From the NCBI GenBank assembly GCA_040219275.1, contig JAVJSU010000102.1:62001-126000 (forward strand): DNA of 64,000 bases. Reading direction: 5' to 3'. The first letter of the stretch is position 1. Every line of letters starts with the position of its first letter. Below are positions 26,288-34,780 of this stretch, one piece after another. The translations under genes and the position numbers were made by a program. The notes under the pieces are model-generated. The model was not told where the DNA came from. It did not search any database and was given only the letters and a program-made list of their open reading frames with translations. Origin of the DNA: JAVJSU01 sp040219275. GTDB taxonomy: Bacteria > Chloroflexota > Anaerolineae > Aggregatilineales > Phototrophicaceae.

Positions 26288-28117
26288 ATGGTTATTCAGT
26301 TACTTACTGAAACAGTTATCGCGCAAATTGCGGCGGGCGAAGTGGTTGAGCGTCCGGCATCGGTCGTCAAGGAGTTAATTGAAAATGCGCTTGATGCTGG
26401 AGCGGGGAGCATCCACGTCACCATTCAGAACGGGGGTCAAAAGCTGATCCGTGTGAGTGATGATGGTTCAGGTATTCAAGTGGCGGAGGTCGATTTAGCA
26501 TTCGCCCGCCACGCGACGAGCAAACTCCGTATCACCGATGACCTTTCTCGATTGTCTACACTTGGTTTTCGTGGAGAGGCACTGTCAAGCGTTGCATCTG
26601 TCAGTCAGGTCACGTTGGTCACACGACATCGTGAAGATACGATTGGTGTTCAGCTTCGGGTAGATGGTGGCGTTGTTGTCCGGCGACAATCCATTGGTGC
26701 ACCGGCAGGTACGGTCATCACGGTGGAGAATCTTTTCTACAACACGCCTGCACGCCTCAAATTCTTAAAAAAAGAAGCGACGGAGAAACGCTATATCACA
26801 GCGCTCATCACACGCTATGCGATGGCGTATCCGCATGTGCGCTTTTTGCTTGAACAGGACGGGCGGGAGATTTTCCGCACGAGTGGCAGTGGTCAATTGG
26901 CGGATGTGATCGTCAAAACGCTTGGCTTGGAGCATTTTCGGCAGATGCTTGAGGTGGACGCGCAAGAGTCTGCCCGTGATGATCGCCCTGAAGTGCATGT
27001 TTTTGGCTTTACATCCGCGCCGGAATTTCATCGTTCAGATCGCACCCACATCACACTGTTTGTGAACGGGCGCTGGATTCAGGATACCAGCCTGACGTAT
27101 GCGGTGGTACAAGCCTATCAAAGTGTGATTCAAGATGGGCGTTATCCGATTAGTGTTCTGATGATTACGCTACCACCCCATGAAGTCGATGTGAATGTGC
27201 ATCCAACCAAGGCAGAAGTGCGCTTTCGGGATAATAATGCGGTGTTTGAGACCGTTCAACGGGCGGTGCGCCAAGCCGTGCTGGAACTTATCAACGCGCC
27301 GGACGTGAGTAGTGGCTATTCCGTCATTTACCCTGAATCGCGTGGTAACACGACCATTCCCTCCCCACAGGGACGCTTTTCAAATTTCGGATCAAACTGG
27401 TATTCCGGGCAAGATCAGCTGGAGATGGATTTGACGCTGGATAATCCCGGTCAGGTAGCACCTCGCCGCGCCAATGATGACGGGCATGATGAGTGGCACA
27501 ATATTCCAGACGGGATGGGCGCTCCGGCGAAACCGCGCACTTTGCCTGTATTACGTGTCGTCGGGCAGATTGGCGCGACCTACATCATCGCGGAGGGTCC
27601 GGCAGGCATGTATTTGATCGACCAGAACGCCGCCCATGTACGTGTGATTTACGAAGAAGTTGAAGACATCCTGAAGCTAGGCGATATCCCCGAACAACTG
27701 GCTCTCGATCAATTTACGTTTGACGTGTCTTCAGCAGATGGTCGTGCCTTAGAATTGCAGGCGGATGTTTTCCAGTCCATGGGATTTTTGTTAGAGGCGT
27801 TTGGTCCCAATACGATGAGCGTCCGGCGTATTCCTGCGATAATCCGGCAGGCGGAGTTGAGCGATTTTTTCCGTGAGATTGTGAAGGTGTTGCGGGACGA
27901 ACCCCAAATGGCTGAAGACATCTTTCGTGACGAACTGCTCTTGAGAGTCGCTCGTGGCGGCGCGGTTAGGGCGGGACAGGTTTTGAAAACGGAACAGATG
28001 CAGGACATTGTGCGAAGGTTAGAAAGAAGCCGAACGCCCCTCAAATGTCCTGAAGGGCGCTCGATTTTAATCCATATGAGTGGCGACCAACTCGCGCGGG
28101 AGTTCCGGCGCGGTTAA
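26288..28117 (+). CDS. mutL: DNA mismatch repair protein MutL with degenerate endonuclease motifs
   Basis: MutL couples mismatch recognition by MutS to strand removal. The 609-residue protein has intact GHKL ATPase motifs (ENALDAGA, DDGSGI, RHATSKL, LGFRGEALSS) and a transducer domain with FVNGRWI and HEVDVNVHPTKAEVRFRD. The C-terminal dimerisation domain is present, but the nicking motif DQHA-x2-E reads DQNAAHVR. The Cys of the A-C-x-x-A region is absent (VARGGAVRAGQ), and the final C-P-H-G-R-P motif reads CPEGRSI. Metal-dependent nicking is therefore unlikely. The stop overlaps that of the convergent LysM lipoprotein gene. Confidence 0.95.
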   Translation: MVIQLLTETVIAQIAAGEVVERPASVVKELIENALDAGAGSIHVTIQNGGQKLIRVSDDGSGIQVAEVDLAFARHATSKLRITDDLSRLSTLGFRGEALSSVASVSQVTLVTRHREDTIGVQLRVDGGVVVRRQSIGAPAGTVITVENLFYNTPARLKFLKKEATEKRYITALITRYAMAYPHVRFLLEQDGREIFRTSGSGQLADVIVKTLGLEHFRQMLEVDAQESARDDRPEVHVFGFTSAPEFHRSDRTHITLFVNGRWIQDTSLTYAVVQAYQSVIQDGRYPISVLMITLPPHEVDVNVHPTKAEVRFRDNNAVFETVQRAVRQAVLELINAPDVSSGYSVIYPESRGNTTIPSPQGRFSNFGSNWYSGQDQLEMDLTLDNPGQVAPRRANDDGHDEWHNIPDGMGAPAKPRTLPVLRVVGQIGATYIIAEGPAGMYLIDQNAAHVRVIYEEVEDILKLGDIPEQLALDQFTFDVSSADGRALELQADVFQSMGFLLEAFGPNTMSVRRIPAIIRQAELSDFFREIVKVLRDEPQMAEDIFRDELLLRVARGGAVRAGQVLKTEQMQDIVRRLERSRTPLKCPEGRSILIHMSGDQLAREFRRG

Positions 28118-29262
28118 CGGCTTTGCCACTGGAATGTGCGGGTAATACTGGTTGCGCCGATGGGTGCGAATACGCCGTTTTCATTCCGTACCGCCACGCG
28201 CACCGTCCACGAAATATTATGTGTTTGCCCATCGGTGGGTATCATCGTCGTTGGCAATCGGATCGACGTGTTTCTGGTCGTCAAATATTCTGGCGCTGAA
28301 CCACTCGTCGTATCAATCACTTCCACCAGATAATATTCGTCACGGGCGAGTCTGCCTACGCCAACCCATTGCAGTTCAATAATCGCCGCCGGAGCCAGCC
28401 CTCCATTTGGTGGATAAACCTGTATCGGCGGGCGATAAGTCGGCGTGGGCGTGGGTGTTTCGTTGCCGTCCGGTGTAGGCGACAGTGTCGGCGTGAGTGT
28501 CGGCAACGGCACATTCACACATTGTCCGATGGAAAGTTGGGGACCGCAGGTTGGTCCACCACCCGGTTGTTCAAAATCACAACCTAAACAGGAAAAATTA
28601 TCCAGGTTTAGCTGGCAGATCGTTTCCAATGTCAGTGGAGGAAAACGGCTGATAATCTCAATAACGGTTTGTCCCTCTTCCACGCGATAGCAGTCGAAAA
28701 GCGTACCGGGTGGGATGATGCCTGATAGATTATATGTTGGGTCGCCACCTAGCGCACGGATAGCCTCCTGAGTCAGTTCTATGCCCTGTGGAATAGTGGT
28801 CGGTGTGGGGCGGGGGATGAGCAATGTTTGACCCGCAATGAGACTGTTCGCACTGCTCATACTATTGAGTTGAATAACCGCGCTTTCGATGCCCGGATTT
28901 GAGAAAATATCGTAATTATAGGGCGCTTGTCTCAGGATAAAAGCGAGCGTGTCACCGGATTGCACCACATATTCCCACGGTCCTTCTGTTGGTGCAGGTG
29001 TGAATGTCTCCGTGGGTGGACCCGGTGTGGGCGGCGGCGTATTGCTTACAATCGCAACAAGCGCGCCCTGTGTTGCACTCGGTGACGGGGATAGGGTCGG
29101 CGACGGACTCGGCGTTTCTTCCGCCTGATCGGGGAGCGGATTGATCGGCTCTTCGACAATTGCTTCTGCCGTGGGTGTTGGCTCGTTAATATTGAAGTTG
29201 CAGGCGGTGAGCAGTAAACAGCCACCCACAACCAGACACAGTATACGAATTATCATTTTCAT
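28114..29262 (-). CDS. LysM-repeat lipoprotein with C-terminal Fn3-like domain
   Basis: The 382-residue protein has a lipoprotein signal with lipobox LTAC (Cys near residue 21). A Pro/Ser/Thr linker leads to a LysM repeat (YVVQSGDTLAFILRQ ... AGQTLLIPRP), then a second, Cys-containing LysM-like repeat (CYRVEEGQTVIEIISRF ... LSIGQCVNVPLP). Another Thr/Pro linker leads to a beta-sandwich (about 295-380; PPIQVYPPNGG, IIELQWVGVGRL). It would be tethered to the membrane and bind cell-wall glycan. It is a paralogue of the next gene, 10 bases upstream, and forms an operon with it. Confidence 0.85.
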   Translation of the reverse strand: MKMIIRILCLVVGGCLLLTACNFNINEPTPTAEAIVEEPINPLPDQAEETPSPSPTLSPSPSATQGALVAIVSNTPPPTPGPPTETFTPAPTEGPWEYVVQSGDTLAFILRQAPYNYDIFSNPGIESAVIQLNSMSSANSLIAGQTLLIPRPTPTTIPQGIELTQEAIRALGGDPTYNLSGIIPPGTLFDCYRVEEGQTVIEIISRFPPLTLETICQLNLDNFSCLGCDFEQPGGGPTCGPQLSIGQCVNVPLPTLTPTLSPTPDGNETPTPTPTYRPPIQVYPPNGGLAPAAIIELQWVGVGRLARDEYYLVEVIDTTSGSAPEYLTTRNTSIRLPTTMIPTDGQTHNISWTVRVAVRNENGVFAPIGATSITRTFQWQSR

Positions 29263-29272
29263 CTAAATTTTC

Positions 29273-30613
29273 CTAACCTCGTCCTTGCCAGATAAAAGTT
29301 AGCGGCTCGGTAACGAAATATGGGGTCTCAGGTGTATCCGTATCAATGACACTGACTGTCCATCGATATTCATGGCGTGTGTTATCTGTACCCTGCCATG
29401 CTTGTGGCAACACAAAGCTATTTTCCAATGTATCTGCGGTATACACAATCCCCGCTGATGTATCCTCCACACGCAGGCGGTACGTTTGCCCCTGTGCCAG
29501 CGTACCAGAACCTATCCAGCGCAAAGTCACAAATTGGTCACGGGTGAACACCGCACGATTGCTAGGACTGATGACACTTGGCGCGTTAAAGGTTGCGGTT
29601 GCGGTTGGGGTGGGTGTTTCGCTACCGGATGCAGTGGGCGGGATAGTTGGTGTGGGGGTAGGGGCGGGAACACGAATCCGCTGACCTTCCGCTAAGAAAA
29701 CGGTACAGCGCGGTCCGCCAAAATCCAGACCAAAATCGCATTGTGAAAATGAAATCTCTGGATTCAGCTGGGAGAGGATTTCTACGTTTGCGCCATATTC
29801 CACGCCAATCGTGATGATATTTTCATTGGCGAGAACCGTGTGGAAAGTGATGCCCGGTTGTAAGGTCGCCGTCGGGAAAAATGGCGCATCGAACGTATCA
29901 TCTGACGAACTTGCAACAACATCTCCTTCTTCGCCGGCATCGCCCACACTTTCACCTTCTGGTGTTTCACTTGGGATCAGATTCGGGTCGGGGGTTTCTG
30001 TGGGCCACGGGACATCCAAAATTTGCCCTTCACGGATGCCCTGTGCGCTGGTCAATCCGTTAAGTTCCACCACAATGTCGATGATGTCCAGCGTTTCAAA
30101 GCGATGCCCGCACCGAGGCAAAACATCATATAAGCCTTCTCCGGCTTGCACGGTTGGACGGCACGGTTCACGCGTTGGTGTCGGGGTGGCTGTCGGGTTC
30201 ACCGTTGGTGTAGGGCTTGGGGTGTCGGTGGGTGGTCCTTCCGTCACGGTCGGTAAATTCAGTGTGGGGAAGGGCGTATTTGTTATGTCGACATTACCTG
30301 AAGCTATATTATCATCCACGTTATTGCTAAGCACGGTGCGCCCGAAGATAAGGGCGAGACCGACCATCATCAAAATCAGCAGAAATGTTGCGCTCCCTGC
30401 AAGATATGCCTGCCCAACTCGCCGTAAAGTCCCCTCGTAGAGATCAGTTTCTCCGTGTCGATAATCGTATTTTGAGGTGAGGGTAGCTTGTGGCTGTCTC
30501 TGTGAGGTGGTTGCATCAACGTCAGCTAAATTTGTGCCACAGGTTGAGCAAAAGCGTGCATTTTGAGTGTTGGTTGCGCCACAGATCGGGCAAATTTTGA
30601 AAGATTCAGCCAA
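29273..30613 (-). CDS. Zinc-ribbon, membrane-anchored LysM-repeat protein
   Basis: The 446-residue protein begins with a cytoplasmic zinc ribbon (CPICGATNTQNARFCSTCG, about 8-26), a basic stretch and one membrane helix (about 72-92, ATFLLILMMVGLALIFG). Outside it has Thr/Pro linkers, two LysM-like repeats (VQAGEGLYDVLPRCG ... IREGQILDVPWP; TVLANENIITIGVEYG ... LAEGQRIRVPAP) and a Fn3-like domain (FVTLRWIGSGTLAQGQTYRL). Repeat order and C-terminal domain match the downstream lipoprotein, so the two arose by duplication. A zinc ribbon joined to an extracellular LysM region is unusual and could link wall state to a cytoplasmic partner. Confidence 0.85.
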   Translation of the reverse strand: MAESFKICPICGATNTQNARFCSTCGTNLADVDATTSQRQPQATLTSKYDYRHGETDLYEGTLRRVGQAYLAGSATFLLILMMVGLALIFGRTVLSNNVDDNIASGNVDITNTPFPTLNLPTVTEGPPTDTPSPTPTVNPTATPTPTREPCRPTVQAGEGLYDVLPRCGHRFETLDIIDIVVELNGLTSAQGIREGQILDVPWPTETPDPNLIPSETPEGESVGDAGEEGDVVASSSDDTFDAPFFPTATLQPGITFHTVLANENIITIGVEYGANVEILSQLNPEISFSQCDFGLDFGGPRCTVFLAEGQRIRVPAPTPTPTIPPTASGSETPTPTATATFNAPSVISPSNRAVFTRDQFVTLRWIGSGTLAQGQTYRLRVEDTSAGIVYTADTLENSFVLPQAWQGTDNTRHEYRWTVSVIDTDTPETPYFVTEPLTFIWQGRG

Positions 30614-30665
30614 TGTGTGCCCTTTAGTTGCTTAACAGATATGCGAGCATTATAAGGCTTGTCGT

Positions 30666-31646
30666 CTAGGTGTGCGAGGGCAAAGCTACACGACCCCGCG
30701 TGGAGATGATGCTATCCTCTATGGTTGCCGTTGCCGGTACCTTAACGTTTGAGAGCACAATACAGTCCTTTAATACTGCTCCTTGACCGACACTGCTCCC
30801 ACGTTCAAGATAGACATTAGGTCCAATGCGTGCACCCTGACCGACGTTCACCTGCGGGTCAATCCGTACGGGTGGGATAATTTGTACGGTATAGGGTAAT
30901 TCACTTAAAAGATGTGCATCTTGCAAATCATGAAGGAGATGCCTGTTGAGCGTCAATAAGTCCTGATCGCTGGTGATGCGTAAATTCCAGCCCGAATCTA
31001 CGACAGAGGCTTTTCCTCCGGCGGCAAGATAGGTGCGTGTGACATCCAGAAAGGTGGTTTGCAGGCTTCCCGTTCTGGCGGGTTGCTTATTCAATATGTA
31101 ATCTGCAAAGGCTTTGCCAAAGATTCCCGTATCGCTCAGTAACATAAATTTGCCGTCGTTCGGTTTTTCTAAGACGATTTCCGAAATCGTGTTGCCAGTA
31201 ACTAGTCCAAAATGTTGGTTGGGTGAGGTTGAAAGGGTGGTTGCCGCGCCACTGATAATGAGGTCATCTGGATTATCTTCAAAGCTACTGAGCAAGCGCA
31301 TCGGCAATTTGGCATGAGCAAAGCCGTTGTATAGGCAAAAAAAATACGGCGGCGCATGACGTTCTAAAACCGGGCGCAAAGTACGAACAAGATTGGTGCT
31401 GTATTTTTCTAACACGAACTCTAGTTTGACATCGGGCATCCATTTGTTGAGGTAAAAGGCAACTTCGCCTTCATCTTCGCCCAAAATGATGGTGAACTCA
31501 CGTATGCCAGCCTGATAAATACGATCCATGACGCGGGCAATTAGCGGTTTGCCGAGTGCAGGCAACATGGCATGGTTACGATTATATGTAAGCTGTGACG
31601 AATGATAGGGGTCTTTTGTGGCTAGGATAATTGCACGACTGACCAA
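30666..31646 (-). CDS. Nucleotidyltransferase-like protein with C-terminal hexapeptide repeats
   Basis: A 326-residue protein with an NTP_transferase fold (AIILATKDPYHSSQLTYN; HAMLPALGKPLIARVMDRIY; FTIILGEDEGEVAFYL). A left-handed beta-helix tail follows (QVNVGQGARIGPNVYLERGS, SVGQGAVLKDCIVLSN). Sugar-1-phosphate nucleotidyltransferases have G-G-x-G-T-R-L-x-P-L-T here. That signature is replaced by ATKDPYHSSQLTYN, though the Lys of GKP is kept. It may be a regulatory homologue or use a different donor. The start is TTG 31646, with GGAG about 7 bases upstream on the reverse strand. Confidence 0.75.
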   Translation of the reverse strand: MVSRAIILATKDPYHSSQLTYNRNHAMLPALGKPLIARVMDRIYQAGIREFTIILGEDEGEVAFYLNKWMPDVKLEFVLEKYSTNLVRTLRPVLERHAPPYFFCLYNGFAHAKLPMRLLSSFEDNPDDLIISGAATTLSTSPNQHFGLVTGNTISEIVLEKPNDGKFMLLSDTGIFGKAFADYILNKQPARTGSLQTTFLDVTRTYLAAGGKASVVDSGWNLRITSDQDLLTLNRHLLHDLQDAHLLSELPYTVQIIPPVRIDPQVNVGQGARIGPNVYLERGSSVGQGAVLKDCIVLSNVKVPATATIEDSIISTRGRVALPSHT

Positions 31647-31743
31647 TCTTCATCTCCGTGATCGGTGTTGAGGGTATCATAAACGCGAGATCGCATTATA
31701 GCATGTGTGCTAACGAAACCTCCATATTATCGCAATATTCTTG

Positions 31744-31752
31744 TGATATAAT
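31744..31752 (+). promoter_or_regulatory. Extended -10 promoter for the small HEAT-repeat gene
   Basis: TGATATAAT is a TG-n-TATAAT extended -10 element, 44 bases before the ATG at 31797. No good -35 box is visible. Confidence 0.5.
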
Positions 31753-31796
31753 TCAAGTATATTGAGTTTTTAGTTGAGCATCGGGGTATCGATAAG

Positions 31797-32021
31797 ATGT
31801 CGTCACCCATAAAGCGTTTAGTACAATATCACATCAAGCGGCTCTCAGATAAGAATCCTGATGTGCGAATTAAAGCAATCAAGGAATTGGAACTGATCGC
31901 GGATACTGATGCGCTGGATGTGCTACGCTCTGTTTTTGAGAATGATGACAATGCGGAGGTTCGTTCTGCGGCGAAACAAGCGGGACGCACTATTTTCTTA
32001 AAGACATCGCAGACAAATTAA
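31797..32021 (+). CDS. Small HEAT-repeat protein
   Basis: A 74-residue protein consisting of little more than one to two HEAT-type helix pairs (LSDKNPDVRIKAIKELELIA; DALDVLRSVFENDDNAEVRS; AAKQAG). Such repeats mediate protein contacts, and a unit this short would probably oligomerise or bind a larger partner. It has its own extended -10 promoter and a strong terminator, so it is a single-gene transcription unit. Function unknown. Confidence 0.75.
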   Translation: MSSPIKRLVQYHIKRLSDKNPDVRIKAIKELELIADTDALDVLRSVFENDDNAEVRSAAKQAGRTIFLKTSQTN

Positions 32022-32070
32022 TCCGATAAAGCCTAAGTATCAGACTTAAATACTAAATTTCTAAGCATAA

Positions 32071-32105
32071 AAACAGCCCGTCTGCTAAAAGACGGGCTGT
32101 TTTCG
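32071..32105. terminator. Strong bidirectional terminator between the HEAT gene and valS
   Basis: A perfect 12-bp stem (AAACAGCCCGTC / GACGGGCTGTTT) with an 8-base loop, with T-rich tails in both directions. It serves the plus-strand HEAT gene and the minus-strand valS operon. Confidence 0.9.
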
Positions 32106-32118
32106 TTTGGGGATGAAT

Positions 32119-34773
32119 TTACTTGCAGAGTTCGCTGATGCGCTCGTTGATCTGGCTCAAGCTCGCCTGTAAATCAACAAGGCGATCACGTTCCCGCTGA
32201 ACGACTTCTGCGGGTGCACGGCTGACAAAATTTTCATTGCTCAGCGTGCCTTCAATTTTCGCAATCGCACCTATGAGATTCTCATGCTCTTTGTTGAGCT
32301 TGACGCATTCCGCCTCAAAATCAATCATGCCTGCGAGGGGTAGATAGACGGTTGCATCCGCCACCACTCCTGACGCGGCTTGCTCCGGTGATGGGGCGTT
32401 TTCGGCTAGCAGGTCGATGTTATCGATGTTGCACAGGCGCGAAAACACATAGCCGTATTTTTCGATATTACTGCGATGGCTCCCCGGTGCGATGATCGCG
32501 TCCAATTTTTTGCCCGGATTGATGTCGTATTGATTGTTTCTGATGTCACGCACCTGCCGGACAAGATCAATCAACACGCCCATCTGATATTCGGCTTTGT
32601 CGTTGATATACGCCTCGTCTGCATGGGGCCAATCCGCCACGATGAGCGCCTCGCCGTTGTGCGGGATGTAGCTCCATAATTCTTCTGTCACGAACGGAAC
32701 AAACGGATGCAGGAGGCGTAGGCAGGTATCCATAGTATGGATTAGGACGCGCAACGCATCATTTTTCTGCTCCGGTTCGCCGTTGTACAGCGGATGTTTG
32801 CTGATTTCTAGATACCACGGTGCAAATTCATCCCAGATAAAGCTCCGAATCTGTCGCCCCGCTTCGCCAAATTGATACGTATCGAACAGATTCTGAACGT
32901 TTTTAATGAGCTTGTTCAAGCGTGATAGAATCCATTTTGATGGTAGGTCAAGCGTGTCCGGTTGTGGCAGAGTCAGGTCAAGCTCACCTTCAATATTTTC
33001 GAGATTATTGACGATGAAGCTGGTTGCCTGCCAGATTTTGTTGGCGAAATTACGGCTATTCTCCACCCATTCTTCATCAAGGTTGACATCATTTCCGGGC
33101 GTGCCGCTGGTAACCAATGCAAAACGCAAGGGGTCAGCGCCATACTCATCCACCATAACCAATGGGTCAATCACATTTCCGATGGTTTTACTAAATTTGC
33201 GACCTTCGGAATCTCTGACCAGACCGTGCAAATACACTGTGTGGAAGGGCGGTTTATCTGTGAACCACAAGCCCATCATAATCATCCGCGCCACCCAGAA
33301 GAACAGGATGTCGTGTCCGGTTTCCATCACCGCTGTCGGATAAAAGCGTTGCACGTCTGCGGTCTCATGGGGCCAGCCGAGCGTACTGAAGGGCCACAGA
33401 CCACTGCTGAACCATGTATCCAACACATCTTCTTCGGCTGTCCAACCATCACCCTTCGGCGGTGTGCGCCCAACGTAGATTTCGCCCTGTGGATCGCCAT
33501 CTTTTTCACGATACCATGCTGGAATGCGATGCCCCCACCACAATTGACGGCTGATACACCAATCCTGAATATTTTCCAGCCAGTGATAATAAACCTTCTC
33601 GAAGCGTTCCGGCACGATTTTGATGTCGCCATCGCGCACTGCTTTTAAGCCTTTGGCGGCGATGTCATCCATCTTGACGAACCATTGCGTACTCAACATC
33701 GGCTCTACCACTTCGCCACCACGTTGACTGCGCGGGATGCGCGTGGTGTAGCTCTCCGCTTTGATCGTTAAATCGGCGGCTTCCATATCAGCCCATAATT
33801 TGGCGCGGGCTTCGTAGCGATCTAATCCGGCATAATCACCCGCATTTTCGTTCAGTGACGCATCTTTGTTGAGAATATTTATCATCTCAAGGTTATGCTT
33901 TTTCGACAGGGCATAGTCGTTAAAATCATGCCCCGGCGTGACTTTAAGCGCGCCTGTTCCAAATTCCATATCCACATACTCATCCGCTATAATCGGTATT
34001 TCACGATTTAGCATCGGGACGTAGGCTTTTTTACCGATGAGATGCGTATAGCGTTTATCTTCCGGATTAACCGCCACCGCCGTATCACCCAGAATGGTTT
34101 CAGGACGCGTGGTGGCAACCGGCAGATGTTCGCCACCTTCCACCGGATATTTGAAGAAGTAGAGCTTGACTGTTTCTTCGTTGGATTCCACTTCAAGATC
34201 GCTGACGGCAGTTTGCAAGCCCGGTGACCAATTCACAAGGCGCGGTCCACGATAGATCAAGCCCTGTTCCCATAGACGCACGAAGACTTCCTGAACAGCC
34301 TCCGATAAGCCATCATCCAGCGTGAAGCGTTCACGATCCCAGTCACAACTCGCGCCTAAGCGACGCAACTGTGAAGTAATTGTGCCGCCTTTTTCTTCCT
34401 TCCATTGCCATGTTCGCGCAAGAAATTCTTCACGTCCAATGTCATGACGGCTTGTGCCTTCTTCTTGAAGCATTTTTTCCACTTGAAGCTGAGTTGCAAT
34501 ACCCGCGTGATCTGTCCCAGGCACCCATAGCGCCGCTTTACCGCGCATTCGCTCATAACGGATCATCAAGTCCTCTAACGTGCTAAAGAGCGCGTGACCA
34601 ATATGCAATACACCGGTCACATTGGGCGGTGGCATACTGATGACGAATGGTTCAGCATCATCAGGGCGGGCTTCTGGCTTGAACCAGCCGTTTTGTTCCC
34701 ACCAATCGTAGATGCGTTTTTCGCCCTCTGCAAAGTCAAAGTTTTTCGGCATCTGCCGTTTTGTCGCTGTCAT
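32119..34773 (-). CDS. valS: Valyl-tRNA synthetase
   Basis: This class I synthetase charges tRNA-Val and edits Thr mis-charging. The 884-residue protein has PPPNVTGVLHIGHAL (HIGH motif, about 50-64), the CP1 editing domain (LPVATTRPETILGDTAVAVN), RQLWWGHRIPAWY, and the KMSKS-type loop GRKFSKTIGN. Anticodon-binding helices follow, then a C-terminal coiled coil (ENLIGAIAKIEGTLSNENF) typical of ValS. Its ATG is 7 bases after the methyltransferase stop, so it is expressed from the T-box-controlled transcript that starts near 35861. Confidence 0.97.
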   Translation of the reverse strand: MTATKRQMPKNFDFAEGEKRIYDWWEQNGWFKPEARPDDAEPFVISMPPPNVTGVLHIGHALFSTLEDLMIRYERMRGKAALWVPGTDHAGIATQLQVEKMLQEEGTSRHDIGREEFLARTWQWKEEKGGTITSQLRRLGASCDWDRERFTLDDGLSEAVQEVFVRLWEQGLIYRGPRLVNWSPGLQTAVSDLEVESNEETVKLYFFKYPVEGGEHLPVATTRPETILGDTAVAVNPEDKRYTHLIGKKAYVPMLNREIPIIADEYVDMEFGTGALKVTPGHDFNDYALSKKHNLEMINILNKDASLNENAGDYAGLDRYEARAKLWADMEAADLTIKAESYTTRIPRSQRGGEVVEPMLSTQWFVKMDDIAAKGLKAVRDGDIKIVPERFEKVYYHWLENIQDWCISRQLWWGHRIPAWYREKDGDPQGEIYVGRTPPKGDGWTAEEDVLDTWFSSGLWPFSTLGWPHETADVQRFYPTAVMETGHDILFFWVARMIMMGLWFTDKPPFHTVYLHGLVRDSEGRKFSKTIGNVIDPLVMVDEYGADPLRFALVTSGTPGNDVNLDEEWVENSRNFANKIWQATSFIVNNLENIEGELDLTLPQPDTLDLPSKWILSRLNKLIKNVQNLFDTYQFGEAGRQIRSFIWDEFAPWYLEISKHPLYNGEPEQKNDALRVLIHTMDTCLRLLHPFVPFVTEELWSYIPHNGEALIVADWPHADEAYINDKAEYQMGVLIDLVRQVRDIRNNQYDINPGKKLDAIIAPGSHRSNIEKYGYVFSRLCNIDNIDLLAENAPSPEQAASGVVADATVYLPLAGMIDFEAECVKLNKEHENLIGAIAKIEGTLSNENFVSRAPAEVVQRERDRLVDLQASLSQINERISELCK

Positions 34774-34780
34774 AATGTCC

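Noticed and set aside
28114..28600. Several plus-strand open frames rich in Gly/Val/Ser opposite the LysM genes (also 29346-30440).
   Set aside because: They are mirror frames of Thr/Pro-rich linker codons; none has a ribosome site or a recognisable domain.
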